A stretch of 64,000 bases of DNA from Bacteroidetes bacterium MED-G17 (GTDB lineage Bacteria > Bacteroidota > Bacteroidia > NS11-12g > UBA9320), in the NCBI GenBank assembly GCA_002457675.1, contig NTKK01000003.1, positions 124,001 through 188,000 of the forward strand, written 5' to 3'. Below the pieces are notes generated by a model that ran no database searches, was not told the origin of the DNA, and saw only the letters and a list, made by a program, of their open reading frames with translations. Position 1 is the first letter of the stretch. Every line of letters begins with the position of its first letter. Below, piece after piece: positions 1 through 9,320 of this stretch. The position numbers and the translations under genes are program-made.

Positions 1-363
1 GCGCTTCAAACACAATACCAAGAGAGTTTAAAGCAGATGGAAAGCGAAATGCAAAAAATGCAAATCGCACTGCAGCAAGACAGTTCTTCGCCAAAGTCTG
101 TTTTGGAAATCAAGCAGAAACAATTAGAAGACATGTATGTAAGATATCAAGAATTGCAGCAAAATGCACAAAACGACTTGGTGCAACAAAGACAAAATAA
201 AATGAGCCCAATTATTGAAAAATCCAAAACAGCCATCATTGAAGTGGCCAAAGAAAAAGGCTATGACTATGTGGTGGATACCTCTGAGGGTTCAGGTATT
301 ATCTATTCATCTTCTAAAGATGATATAATGGCTGCTGTGAAGGAGAAATTGGCGATTGAATAA
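1..363 (+). CDS. OmpH/Skp family periplasmic chaperone, C-terminal part
   Basis: The gene enters from the left edge: the frame is open from base 1 and the start lies outside the window. The visible 120 residues are rich in Gln, Lys and Glu, form a long helical coiled-coil-like stretch, and end with a short beta segment around YDYVVDTSEGSGIIYSS. That pattern is typical of the OmpH/Skp family, which holds unfolded outer membrane proteins in the periplasm. Bacteroidota often carry two copies in a row, but only this one is visible. The stop overlaps the start of murI by 8 bases, so the two are probably co-transcribed and translationally coupled. The family call rests on composition and the C-terminal motif. 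Confidence 0.8.
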   Translation, partial: ALQTQYQESLKQMESEMQKMQIALQQDSSSPKSVLEIKQKQLEDMYVRYQELQQNAQNDLVQQRQNKMSPIIEKSKTAIIEVAKEKGYDYVVDTSEGSGIIYSSSKDDIMAAVKEKLAIE

Positions 364-1156
364 GTTAATCATTGGCCAAAAACCCATTGGAATTTTCGAT
401 TCTGGCGCTGGTGGTCTAACCATTGCCAGAGCAGTGAAATCTCTTTTTCCTAATCAACCAATTATTTATTTTGGTGATTCACTTCACTTGCCATACGGTG
501 ATAAGAGTGAAAAGGTTTTGAGTAAACTAACCTCTGATGTTATGACCTTTTTTGAATCTCAAAATGTGGGTTTGGTATTGGTGGCGTGTAATAGCGCAAG
601 TTCTGTGCTAGAGTTGGTCCAAGATAAGATGTTTTTTACTTTTCCAATCGTTGATGTCATCAGCCCAGTTATTTCACTCTTTAAGCAGAGTAGAAAAACA
701 AACCCTAAGGTTTTATTGGTGGGGACTAGAAAGACGATTCGAAGCAACATTTATCAAAAAAAACTACCCAATGACATTCAACTTCATGCGGTGGAGGCAC
801 CTTTGTTAGCACCTTTGGTAGAAGATGGCCTCGCCCAAACAGATATTTCAAATGCCATAGTAAAGCATTATGTGAAGCCACACAGTAAAAATATGTATGA
901 TTATTGCATTCTAGGCTGCACGCATTATCCTCTATTGGTTCGGGATTTTGAAAGCGCATTAGGGAAATCTTGTGAAGTATTGGACATACCCAAACTTGTA
1001 GCAGCATACCTTAAGCAGCGCTTAGATACAGCGCAGAATGCCAACAAAGAGTACATTACAGATAGATATTACTGCACAGACATTACTGAATTTTTAATCA
1101 AACAGTCCCAAGTATTTTTTGGACAAGAGATAAAACTAGAGCTGGTGTCTCTCTAG
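356..1156 (+). CDS. murI: Glutamate racemase
   Basis: This cytoplasmic enzyme interconverts L- and D-glutamate, supplying D-Glu for peptidoglycan. The 266-residue length is normal. The N-terminal IGIFDSGAGGLT carries the conserved Asp-Ser. The two catalytic cysteines are visible in VACNSAS (about residue 78) and GCTHYPLL (about residue 189), as required for the two-base racemisation mechanism. No ATG is available before the FDSGAGG motif; translation most likely begins at the TTG inside the end of the upstream chaperone gene. It converges on gltA with only 8 bases between the stops. Confidence 0.95.
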   Translation: MNKLIIGQKPIGIFDSGAGGLTIARAVKSLFPNQPIIYFGDSLHLPYGDKSEKVLSKLTSDVMTFFESQNVGLVLVACNSASSVLELVQDKMFFTFPIVDVISPVISLFKQSRKTNPKVLLVGTRKTIRSNIYQKKLPNDIQLHAVEAPLLAPLVEDGLAQTDISNAIVKHYVKPHSKNMYDYCILGCTHYPLLVRDFESALGKSCEVLDIPKLVAAYLKQRLDTAQNANKEYITDRYYCTDITEFLIKQSQVFFGQEIKLELVSL

Positions 1157-1164
1157 TACAAAAA

Positions 1165-2469
1165 TCATCGCGCCGAGATATCAACAAAATCTCTGGCCTT
1201 TTCACCCGTATAAATTTGTCGGGGTCTGCTAATAGGTTGATTCTGAGATTGCATTTCTTTCCATTGAGCAATCCAACCTGGCAATCTTCCCAAAGCAAAC
1301 AAAACAGTGAACATATCCAATGGGAAACCAATAGCTCGATAAATAATACCCGAATAAAAATCAATATTGGGAAACAATTTTCTGTCAATAAAATATTGGT
1401 CGTTTAATGCAGTTTCCTCCAAATTTTTGGCGATGTCTAAAACAGGATCGTTTATACCCAAGTTTTCTAAAATTTGATCACAGTTCTTTTTGATTATCTT
1501 GGCTCTTGGGTCGTAATTCTTATATACTCGGTGTCCAAAACCCATAAGTCTAAATGGGTCATTTTTATCTTTGGCTTTGTTGATGTATTTGTGCACATTG
1601 CCTCCATCATCTTTAATGGCTTCTAACATTTCAATAACTTTTTGGTTGGCACCCCCATGTAATGGCCCCCAAAGAGCAACTACACCTGCAGAAATTGAAG
1701 CGTATAAATTGGCCTGCGAACTGCCCACCATTCTAACGGTACTGGTAGAGCAATTTTGTTCATGGTCTGCATGAAGGATTAGAAGCTTGTTCAACGTATC
1801 TACAACTATGGGATCCATCTGGTAGGGTTCAGATACTTTTTTGAATGTCATATTTAAGAAATTGCTTACATAATCCAAGTTATTGTCTGGATAAATAATC
1901 GGGTGTCCAATAGATTTTTTGTAAATCATCGATGCAAGGGTGATCATTTTGGCAAGCAACCGGATTATAGTCAAATTTATTTCATCCTCCGAACGGTTTG
2001 GATTTAATGATTGAGGATAGAAGGAAGACAAACTCGATACAAGGGTAGTAATCTGTCCCATTGGGTGTGAACCTGTTGGGTAGGCATTAAATATTTTTTG
2101 AATATCTTCATGAACCAAGGTGTGGTTTCTAATTTGGGTATCAAATTTTTCGAAGGTCTCCTTGCTTGGTAATTCTCCATATATCAAAAGATAGGCCACC
2201 TCTAAAAATGAGCATTTTTCAGTTAGGTCTTCAATAGCGTAGCCTCGGTGCCTCAGAATCCCTTGCTCACCATCCAAAAAGGTAATGGCACTGGTGGTGG
2301 AACCTGTATTTTTAAAACCGACATCTAAGGTAATAACGCCTGATTGTCCTCTTAATTTACTTACATCAAGGCCAATTTCCCCTTCAGTACCTTTTATATA
2401 TGGAAGATCAATTTTTTTGCCCTCAATATTTAATGTGGCATTATTGTTTTTTATTTGCGCGTCAGACAT
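1165..2469 (-). CDS. gltA: Citrate synthase
   Basis: It condenses acetyl-CoA and oxaloacetate to citrate at the entry to the TCA cycle. The 434 residues match the long, type II (hexameric, Gram-negative) form. Visible signatures include HGGANQKV with the first active-site His, GFGHRVYKNYDPRA with the second His, and the C-terminal DFYSG with the catalytic Asp. The N-terminal beta-rich extension typical of type II enzymes precedes GQSGVITLDVG. It starts with ATG and is transcribed alone, divergent from the gene at 2554 across an 84-base gap. Confidence 0.97.
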   Translation of the reverse strand: MSDAQIKNNNATLNIEGKKIDLPYIKGTEGEIGLDVSKLRGQSGVITLDVGFKNTGSTTSAITFLDGEQGILRHRGYAIEDLTEKCSFLEVAYLLIYGELPSKETFEKFDTQIRNHTLVHEDIQKIFNAYPTGSHPMGQITTLVSSLSSFYPQSLNPNRSEDEINLTIIRLLAKMITLASMIYKKSIGHPIIYPDNNLDYVSNFLNMTFKKVSEPYQMDPIVVDTLNKLLILHADHEQNCSTSTVRMVGSSQANLYASISAGVVALWGPLHGGANQKVIEMLEAIKDDGGNVHKYINKAKDKNDPFRLMGFGHRVYKNYDPRAKIIKKNCDQILENLGINDPVLDIAKNLEETALNDQYFIDRKLFPNIDFYSGIIYRAIGFPLDMFTVLFALGRLPGWIAQWKEMQSQNQPISRPRQIYTGEKARDFVDISAR

Positions 2470-2553
2470 AAACGTAAAATCGGGGGGAAATTAACGAATG
2501 TTGCCCGAATTAAAATTGAATAGGCATAATTAAAATTTATCAAAATAATAAAA

Positions 2554-3222
2554 ATGGAAATTAATGACATTTTACATGGATTAAACACCAAAGCAGCACT
2601 TAAACAAACAGTCTATAGAAACACCTTGGAAATATTCAAAACCTTCAAGGCTAAAGCAAAGGATATTGCACAAATCTTGGCTCCTGAGGCGTTAAAAAAT
2701 GATGGGGATGTTGAAATAGAATTTATGGATCAGGGAGATTTTGAGTTTTCGTTAAAATTTTCGGGAGACACCCTTGTGTTTCAAATGCATACCAATGTAT
2801 TTGCTTTTGATGACCAACATCCCGTGAACAAGTTGGCCTATACCCAAGCGGATGAAAAAAGGGCATATTTTGGCATGATTCATATGTATAATTTTTTGAG
2901 CGACAGCATCAAATACAATAGGTTGAATGATTTGGGCGCAATTATAGGTCGTTTGTTTATCAATTATGAAAACCACTTTTATGTAGAAGGTGTGCGGCAA
3001 TTAAATTTTCTGTTTAAAAACCTAACCGAAGATATATTGGAAGAAAACAGTATTGAAAAAATCATTGAACAGAGCATGTTGTATTGTTTGGATTTTGATT
3101 TGCAGGTTCCGCCGATAGAGCAGGTTGAACATATGAGCGTGGCCCAAAAACTAAATTTCAATGCAGAACAAGGGAACCCCACCGCAAAAAGTTTGGGTTT
3201 TCAATTGAACTCAGAACGCTGA
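2554..3222 (+). CDS. Conserved protein of unknown function
   Basis: A 222-residue soluble protein with no signal peptide or membrane segment. It mixes helices and strands, with a central part rich in Phe and Tyr (residues about 50-150) and an acidic C-terminal third. I recognise no catalytic motif. Codon use and base composition match the neighbours, so it looks native. It starts with ATG and is divergent from gltA. The C-terminal tail contains VAQKLNFNAEQG, not assignable to a known domain. I cannot infer a function. Confidence 0.7.
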   Translation: MEINDILHGLNTKAALKQTVYRNTLEIFKTFKAKAKDIAQILAPEALKNDGDVEIEFMDQGDFEFSLKFSGDTLVFQMHTNVFAFDDQHPVNKLAYTQADEKRAYFGMIHMYNFLSDSIKYNRLNDLGAIIGRLFINYENHFYVEGVRQLNFLFKNLTEDILEENSIEKIIEQSMLYCLDFDLQVPPIEQVEHMSVAQKLNFNAEQGNPTAKSLGFQLNSER

Positions 3223-3419
3223 TTTTTACCAAAAAACAGCATTTATATCTAAATAATACACTTTTTAGTCGCAAAAGAGGTTTTTTCTTATTTTGAAAAT
3301 TTCGTGAGACTCCTACAAAACCTAAGTAATCTGGAAATAACATTTTCTGGCAAACTCAACAACATCAAAACCTTCGCATATTCCACGACACACTTTATGT
3401 AGAAATCAAAATATTCACA

Positions 3420-3674
3420 CTATTCCAAAAACGCCATGCCTTTGGCCGTGATTCTAAACAATTGACTCCTGCTGGGCTTGTCAACTACCATAGGTTCTCC
3501 GCTTAAAGTTTTGGCATTGAGGACTTTTACATACCCGTGCTGTATCAACTCCTTCAGTACGGCCCATAAAAATTTACTGTTTCCTTGGTCTCTGCACTCC
3601 TCCTCAATATTTTCAAATGACTCCGGAAAGAGTAAAACATTTAATATAGATTTTTCAACCTTTGCTATTTCCAT
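3420..3674 (-). CDS. Small winged-helix-like protein
   Basis: An 84-residue protein starting at the ATG at 3674 (MEIAKVEKS); an in-frame ATG at 3698 would add 8 residues but deepen the overlap with the upstream glycosyltransferase. The pattern (helices, then VLKELIQHGYVKVL, a hairpin, then QLFRITAKGMAFLE) resembles a winged-helix fold: a recognition-like helix followed by a wing ending in the ITAKGMAFL motif of MarR/PadR-type proteins. It overlaps the end of the glycosyltransferase gene by 10 bases and probably shares its operon. The fold is my reading of the pattern; DNA binding is not shown. Confidence 0.55.
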   Translation of the reverse strand: MEIAKVEKSILNVLLFPESFENIEEECRDQGNSKFLWAVLKELIQHGYVKVLNAKTLSGEPMVVDKPSRSQLFRITAKGMAFLE

Positions 3675-4813
3675 GATGTATTTGTTCTTCCTTTCCAATC
3701 AAAACTACCCCAATTGCCTAAGGCACCAATGCCTAAAACATAAAAAATATAAAAGACTTGGGCAGCAAGTAGATGTGCAAATAAATTTTTGAAAGCAAAA
3801 AAACGTAGCGAGGATAAATACCAATACTCTATCAAAGTTTTTACCAATAAAACGCCCAATGCAAGCCATAAATAATGGAGCGTAATAAAAGAACAACCAA
3901 AACCAAAAAGAATCAATAGATAATAGAGATAAACCAAGCTCAACAGCAGGGTAATTTTTTTGTTGGAATAAAATCTACTCTTACTCACCCATCTTTTTCT
4001 TTGGTGAATGAAAGCTTTAAAATTTTCTGCTCCTTTGGTATACACAATTGCCAATGGCGATTTTAAAAAGCCAATTTTTTCCACGCCCAAAGTCACCATT
4101 TTGTGCAACAAAAATTCATCATCTCCACTGGCCAAATGCATATTGTCTTCATACCCATTTACTTCATAGAATGCCGATTTTTTAAACATCAAATTTGCGC
4201 CATTGCATAAGTTAGGTGATTGGTTACAAATGGATGCACCACCAATTGATACCAAGCCCTTGAATTCTATATCTATGCAACGTTTAAAAAAATTTGATTC
4301 TTTAAAATAGGCTACCGGCCCAGCGATAAAATTGTATGGTTTTTTGCTCAGTTTACTGTTGTAAGCTTTTAAAAGATTAGGCGGAGCCAAGCAATCAGCG
4401 TCTATACTAATGATATTCGGGAAGTTGCTTTTTTCAATGGCCAACGTAAGCGCCGCTTTTTTGCCATATTTTTTAATTGAAGCCAAATTGTGGTAACTAA
4501 AATTCACCGAATGATTGGCGCGGCCAAAAGTCTTTAAAATATCTTCTGTTTTGTCTTCTGAGGAGTCATTGATGACCACAACTTCAAAATTTTTTTTGGG
4601 ATATTTCTGCTCGCTTAGCGCGTGCAATAAATCGCCAATATTTTGCGCTTCATTTCTTGCAGCAACAATTATGCTGAATGGATGATGTACGCCCTCAGGG
4701 GCATCCAAATGCGTTGGAGTTAGTCTTGTCCAACCTCTTCGAAACCAAGCAAACAAAACACCATAGGCAAGGGTAAATGTACTGAATGCTATGGTCAAAA
4801 AGATAAATATCAT
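3665..4813 (-). CDS. Membrane glycosyltransferase, family 2
   Basis: A 382-residue GT2 enzyme: an N-terminal membrane helix (residues 1-20), a nucleotide-sugar binding region opening with FSIIVAARNEAQNIGDLL, a metal-binding SIDADC, an acceptor-side GDDEFLLHK, and QRKRWVSKS, the QxxRW motif of processive or lipid-anchored GT2 enzymes. Two or three hydrophobic segments follow (about 290-365). It overlaps the upstream flippase-like gene by 4 bases, so the two probably act together, perhaps to build a glycolipid or surface polysaccharide. The substrate cannot be read from sequence. Confidence 0.85.
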   Translation of the reverse strand: MIFIFLTIAFSTFTLAYGVLFAWFRRGWTRLTPTHLDAPEGVHHPFSIIVAARNEAQNIGDLLHALSEQKYPKKNFEVVVINDSSEDKTEDILKTFGRANHSVNFSYHNLASIKKYGKKAALTLAIEKSNFPNIISIDADCLAPPNLLKAYNSKLSKKPYNFIAGPVAYFKESNFFKRCIDIEFKGLVSIGGASICNQSPNLCNGANLMFKKSAFYEVNGYEDNMHLASGDDEFLLHKMVTLGVEKIGFLKSPLAIVYTKGAENFKAFIHQRKRWVSKSRFYSNKKITLLLSLVYLYYLLILFGFGCSFITLHYLWLALGVLLVKTLIEYWYLSSLRFFAFKNLFAHLLAAQVFYIFYVLGIGALGNWGSFDWKGRTNTSWK

Positions 4814-5766
4814 TTTTTCTTGATAAACAAGTTAGCCAGTAAAAAAATGCCTCCAACCACTGCAGGGACCAAAATATTGAGCACCCACAAAAAGGAAATG
4901 GTAAGCAAAACCGATTCAACATTATCGTAAATAGGCGAAAAGACAACTTCTGCCATGGCGCTCCTTATGCCCAGATCGAATAGGGCTGCAACCGGATTGA
5001 TGGTTTGAAATAAGTAGAAAACATAAACAAAACGCCAAGGTTCTATTCCTTTGGCAAGACCAAAAACATTTAAGAGCAAAATAAATTGACTAGTGAAAAC
5101 TAGGTAACGGAATAAGGAAAGCAAAAAGGCCGTTGACAAAGTTGTCGAAGAAATATTTTTTAAATAGGCCAAACGTCTTCTCCACAAAAACTTATTTTTT
5201 TTTAAAAAATATAACAATACAAAAAGCAAAATGATGCCGATGTTGGTAATCCATACAGCATCTAAAAACTGTAAATAATGGTGTCGGTAAACAATAAAAA
5301 TATTTAGTAATCCGATAAGACCAAAAATGACATTCACCAAAAATTTAATGAAACCACCCGCCATATTAATTGGGATAGATTTTATTTGATTTTGCCCCTT
5401 TAAGACCATCAACCTGCCACCAAATTCGCCTATTCGGTTGGGCATAAAGGAACCAAAAAAAGAACCAAGGAAAAATGCTTTTATGGCTTTTGTTGTTGTA
5501 ACTTCTTCAAGTGAAGCTATCAATACTTTCCAACGTGTAGATTCTATATAAATCCCAACAAAAAATAAGGCCAATACAGCATAAAAATTCTGGCTTTGTA
5601 AGCAAATATTAATTAGCTTTCGGTCAAGAATTTTAAGAAATGACGATGAATCTTGGAGGTAATATGCAAACAAAAAAATGGAAACAGGGGCCAGAATAAA
5701 TTGCCCCAATTGTTTATAACTCTTTACATGTTCACGGAAATCAAAGCGTAGTTTTGATTTTATCAT
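4810..5766 (-). CDS. Flippase-like integral membrane protein (lysylphosphatidylglycerol synthase TM family)
   Basis: About 318 residues with seven or more hydrophobic segments in the arrangement of the AglD2/UPF0104 family, related to the membrane half of MprF. The motif SFFGSFMPNRIGEFGGRLMVLKG (read in two parts, SFFGSFMPNRIGEFGGR then LMVLKG) is the family's conserved polar loop. I chose the ATG at 5766 (MIKSKLRFDF) because a longer frame to 5832 would overlap ruvC and adds no family-like sequence. It is coupled to the downstream GT2 gene by a 4-base overlap. Family members are thought to move or modify lipid-linked molecules; the substrate here is unknown. Confidence 0.75.
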   Translation of the reverse strand: MIKSKLRFDFREHVKSYKQLGQFILAPVSIFLFAYYLQDSSSFLKILDRKLINICLQSQNFYAVLALFFVGIYIESTRWKVLIASLEEVTTTKAIKAFFLGSFFGSFMPNRIGEFGGRLMVLKGQNQIKSIPINMAGGFIKFLVNVIFGLIGLLNIFIVYRHHYLQFLDAVWITNIGIILLFVLLYFLKKNKFLWRRRLAYLKNISSTTLSTAFLLSLFRYLVFTSQFILLLNVFGLAKGIEPWRFVYVFYLFQTINPVAALFDLGIRSAMAEVVFSPIYDNVESVLLTISFLWVLNILVPAVVGGIFLLANLFIKKK

Positions 5767-5768
5767 AG

Positions 5769-6344
5769 GTGACAGACAAAAAGGACATTGGGCGATTTGA
5801 AAAAATAATCTTGGGCATAGACCCTGGAACAAATATAATGGGCTACGGTGTCATTGGCATCAAAGGAAAGGAAATACAATACATTGCGGGAGATATAATT
5901 GATCTGAGAAAGATAAAATCTCAAGGGGAGAAGCTTGCCGAAATTTTAATAAGTTGCCAAGCCATTGTCAGAAAATTTTTACCCGACGAAATGGCGCTAG
6001 AGGCCCCTTTTTTTGGAAAAAATATTCAAAGTATGTTAAAACTTGGACGGGCACAAGGTGTCGCGATGGCTTCTGCTATTCAGCATCAAATTCCAATTTT
6101 TGAATACGCACCAAGAAAAATAAAACAATCAATAACTGGCAATGGAAACGCAAGCAAAGAACAACTTGAAAATATGGTGATGAGTTTGTTAAAACTGAAA
6201 AGTAGACCTAAATTTTTAGATAGTTCTGATGCTTTAGGTGTAGCCATTTGCCATCATTTTCAGTCAAATGTTTTATTGCAGAATACTGGGGCCAAAAGCT
6301 GGTCGAGTTTCTTAAAAAATAACCCTAAGCGCTTGATTCCTTAG
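5769..6344 (+). CDS. ruvC: Crossover junction endodeoxyribonuclease RuvC
   Basis: It resolves Holliday junctions together with RuvAB. At 191 residues the length is normal. The four-acid active site is visible: LGIDPGT (first Asp), ALEAPFF (Glu), and the C-terminal SSDALGVAICHH (third Asp and following His). The start is a GTG at 5769, just two bases from the ATG of the divergent membrane-protein gene. The C-terminus overlaps the stop of convergent priA by 4 bases. Confidence 0.95.
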   Translation: MTDKKDIGRFEKIILGIDPGTNIMGYGVIGIKGKEIQYIAGDIIDLRKIKSQGEKLAEILISCQAIVRKFLPDEMALEAPFFGKNIQSMLKLGRAQGVAMASAIQHQIPIFEYAPRKIKQSITGNGNASKEQLENMVMSLLKLKSRPKFLDSSDALGVAICHHFQSNVLLQNTGAKSWSSFLKNNPKRLIP

Positions 6345-8785
6345 TAGGGATCTACGTTGACCACAAAGTCACTTGTTTTATATGCCTTATCAGCTTTAAT
6401 GGTTTGAATACATATTTTAAGCTTCTCTTTGATTTGTTGAAGGAATGAGCTTGAAACTTCCACCTTTATCAGCAAGTCGAGTAAAAATTTATTTCTTACC
6501 CTTGCCACTACGGGAGGGCTTGGTCCTAAAACATTTGTACTTATTTTTTTAAGTTCCATACACAAGGCATCAGCAGAATGCTTGCACTTCAAAAAGTCAC
6601 TATTTCTAACCGTTATTTTTATTAATCGTTTATGTGGCGGATAATGGTGTTTTAGTCGTTCTTCTTTTTCACGCTCAAAAAAAGCTTCATAATTTTCTTC
6701 AATAATTAACTTATATATTGGATGATGAGGTTTGTAGGTTTGGATGAAAACTTGGCTACTTTCTCCTTTTCTTCCTGCTCTTCCTGCAACTTGGGTAATC
6801 AGTTGATATGTTCGTTCATGTGCTCTAAAGTCTGGGAAATGCAGAAGAGCGTCTCCGTCAACAATGCCAACCAAGCCAACATTTTCGAAATCAAGCCCTT
6901 TGCTTATCATTTGTGTTCCTATCAAAATGTCTATGGTACCTTCATCAAATTTTTGGAGAATATTTTCGTATTTCTTTTTGGTACTGGCAGCATTTTGGTC
7001 AAGTCTACTGATTTTATAATTGGAGAAAATTTCTGAGGCAATTTCCTCAATTTTCTCTGTACCATAACCAATTTCAGTTAGATCTGTTGATTTGCAAGCT
7101 GTACATTTTTGGCTTGCTTGTTCTTTATATCCGCAATAGTGGCAGCGCAATTGATTGTTTTTTTTGTAATAGACTAGGCTCACATCGCATGAAATACATT
7201 GTGCAATATGGCCACATGTTTCGCACTCAACCATGGGTACAAAGCCTTTTCTGTTTTGAAACAATAGCACTTTTTGCTTGTTGTCAATACATTGATCTAT
7301 AGCATCTATAAGTGTCTGACTAAAAGGGCCATAAATTCTTTTTTTCTTTTTCTCTTCCTTTAGATCAATGCATATTATTTTTGGTTTTTTACCTTCAATA
7401 AATTTATTTTCTAAGCGAATAAGCCCGTATTTGCCAACTCGCACGTTTTGAAATGTTTCTACGCTAGGTGTGGCACTTCCCAGCAAAATGTTTGCTTTAT
7501 ATTTTGATGCCAAATAAACGGCAGCGTCTCTAGCATGATACCTAGGATTTGGATCAAATTGTTTGAAAGAATTTTCGTGTTCTTCATCTACAATGATCAA
7601 ACCCAACTTATGAAAGTTGGAAAAAATGGAAGACCTAACACCAACAACAACTTTCTTCTCCCCATTGGCAATTTTATTCCATGATTCTACCCGTTCTTTT
7701 TGGTTGTATTTGCTGTGTGTAACCGTTAAAAGGTGGCCAAAGTATTTAGACAATCTCTGGGTTAGGTGTGTGGTTAATGCGATTTCTGGAAGCAAAAATA
7801 GTACTTGATTGCCTCTGCCAATTTGGTCTTTAATAAGTTCAATGTACACATGTGTCTTCCCGCTCGCTGTTACACCCCAAAGAAGTGCTGGTTTTTTACT
7901 TTCAAAACATTTTTTAATTTCATGATAGGCCAAGTTCTGAGCTGAACTAAGCTGGTTTTGGTCTTTTTCAATTTGGTAGTTGGTTAATCTACTTTGCGTT
8001 ATCGTGTGCTCTAAAATAAAACCTTTTTTTATAAGTTTTTGGAGAGAGGCAACAGAGCTTTTATTGTTCTTGACGAATTCAGATTTGTCTATTTTGTTTT
8101 GCCCTCCTTGAAAGAAACGCAATAGGGTATCAGCTTGTTTAGGCGCTTTTTTCTCCAAACTATCAAAAATTTCCTCCCAATCTTGTTCAATCAATTTGGG
8201 ATTTTTTTGGATGATTTTTTTCGTTTTTTCTTTATATAGATCTACGATTTCATCTTTGGTAATCACCATTCCTTTGTTGTATAAAGAATAAACTGTTTTG
8301 TGCAAAGCGTTGCCCATGATGGGGAATAGTTCTTTGACTGATACCTGATTCTTTTGAAGGAGAATTTCATAGACGATTTGTTCATTTTCAGAGAGCTTGT
8401 TTGGAATCTCGCCATCGCTTGGTTCGACTAAAATCAATATTTGTTCGCTTTGAAGTTTAAGTAAAGAAGGAAGTGCAGCTTGCATTACTTCCCCAAGGGT
8501 GCAGCTATAATAATTGGCCACCCAAGTCCAAAATTCTGCCGTTTTTTTAGATATGGTCGGAGCATCGTCGAGGATGGAGTGAATGTATTTTACTTGATAT
8601 TGTCCAGGATTTTGCTCGTGAATTTTCCATACAATGCCTGTATAAAGCTTGCTTTTACCAAAAGGGACCAAAACTCTTTTGCCGTGCGCCAAATTATCAA
8701 GCCATTCTCTCTGCACTCGATAAGTAAATAAAGAGGGTATGGGTACAGGAAGGACTACGTTGACAAAGTGGGTCTTTAAACTCAA
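6341..8785 (-). CDS. priA: Primosomal helicase PriA
   Basis: A 3'-5' DNA helicase that restarts collapsed replication forks. At 814 residues it is full length: an N-terminal DNA 3'-end binding domain (from about residue 10), Walker A in GVTASGKTHVY, the DEEH box, GSATPSVET (motif III), paired zinc sites in CETCGHIAQC and CHYCGYKEQ, and the C-terminal helicase motifs ISKGLDF and QVAGRAGRKG. No ATG lies near the N-terminus; the first usable codon is the TTG at 8785, and the residues after it match the family N-terminus. Confidence 0.96.
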   Translation of the reverse strand: MSLKTHFVNVVLPVPIPSLFTYRVQREWLDNLAHGKRVLVPFGKSKLYTGIVWKIHEQNPGQYQVKYIHSILDDAPTISKKTAEFWTWVANYYSCTLGEVMQAALPSLLKLQSEQILILVEPSDGEIPNKLSENEQIVYEILLQKNQVSVKELFPIMGNALHKTVYSLYNKGMVITKDEIVDLYKEKTKKIIQKNPKLIEQDWEEIFDSLEKKAPKQADTLLRFFQGGQNKIDKSEFVKNNKSSVASLQKLIKKGFILEHTITQSRLTNYQIEKDQNQLSSAQNLAYHEIKKCFESKKPALLWGVTASGKTHVYIELIKDQIGRGNQVLFLLPEIALTTHLTQRLSKYFGHLLTVTHSKYNQKERVESWNKIANGEKKVVVGVRSSIFSNFHKLGLIIVDEEHENSFKQFDPNPRYHARDAAVYLASKYKANILLGSATPSVETFQNVRVGKYGLIRLENKFIEGKKPKIICIDLKEEKKKKRIYGPFSQTLIDAIDQCIDNKQKVLLFQNRKGFVPMVECETCGHIAQCISCDVSLVYYKKNNQLRCHYCGYKEQASQKCTACKSTDLTEIGYGTEKIEEIASEIFSNYKISRLDQNAASTKKKYENILQKFDEGTIDILIGTQMISKGLDFENVGLVGIVDGDALLHFPDFRAHERTYQLITQVAGRAGRKGESSQVFIQTYKPHHPIYKLIIEENYEAFFEREKEERLKHHYPPHKRLIKITVRNSDFLKCKHSADALCMELKKISTNVLGPSPPVVARVRNKFLLDLLIKVEVSSSFLQQIKEKLKICIQTIKADKAYKTSDFVVNVDPY

Positions 8786-8805
8786 AACAATGAAGTTAGC
8801 AAAGT

Positions 8806-9297
8806 TTAGAAAATTTTCTTGGGATAATCTAAAAAATGGAATTTACCATGCCAAAGTGGCCATTTCTCAAATGATACCAAAAACATTCCTAATGTAGGCA
8901 GATTGTCAAGCTCAAGACTCGTACTGTGATTAAAAAAATCTGTAAGACCAGGATTGTGACCTACAAGCATAACAAAATCATACTGTAGAAATGCAGTTGA
9001 AATTTCTTTTTGAATTTGTTCGACATTGGCGAGATAAAGTGAAGAATTTTCTTCTTTTTCTATATCGGTTTGTAAATAATCCAAAAGCGCTATGGCGGTG
9101 AGCCTCGTTCTATTTGAGGAACTGAATAAACAGATATCCGGGCATAAATTTCTGCGAAGTAATTTATTGGCCATTACTGAGATATCTCTCATTCCCCTTG
9201 GATTGAGACCCCTTTCTGCATCAGTCTCTGTAGGATTTGTCCAACTAGATTTGGCATGACGAACAACCAATAGCTTTTTCACACTTCGTATGTCCAA
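8806..9297 (-). CDS. sixA: SixA-like phosphohistidine phosphatase
   Basis: A 163-residue member of the histidine phosphatase superfamily. The catalytic RHAKSSW lies near the N-terminus and the second His in LVGHNPGLTDF, the SixA-type arrangement. The family removes phosphate from phosphohistidine, as in phosphotransfer proteins, though substrates in Bacteroidota are not established. No ATG precedes the catalytic motif: start choices are the TTG at 9297 and a GTG at 9284. The gene is divergent from cca across a 23-base gap. Confidence 0.85.
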   Translation of the reverse strand: MDIRSVKKLLVVRHAKSSWTNPTETDAERGLNPRGMRDISVMANKLLRRNLCPDICLFSSSNRTRLTAIALLDYLQTDIEKEENSSLYLANVEQIQKEISTAFLQYDFVMLVGHNPGLTDFFNHSTSLELDNLPTLGMFLVSFEKWPLWHGKFHFLDYPKKIF

Positions 9298-9320
9298 ACT
9301 TAGCTAACTTTGAACCAAAC

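Noticed and set aside
1541-1549. A CCCATAAGT sequence similar to the operator half site.
   Set aside because: It lies inside the gltA coding region, the other half is absent at the 7-base spacing, and one base differs. Chance match.
2752-3000. Open frames on the opposite strand of real genes, such as this one, as extra genes.
   Set aside because: They mirror a well-supported gene on the other strand, lack plausible starts and show no protein family pattern.
3223-3419. The largest gene-free gap as a site of a small RNA or tRNA.
   Set aside because: I see no cloverleaf, no strong hairpin with a T-run and no promoter box. Nothing supported.
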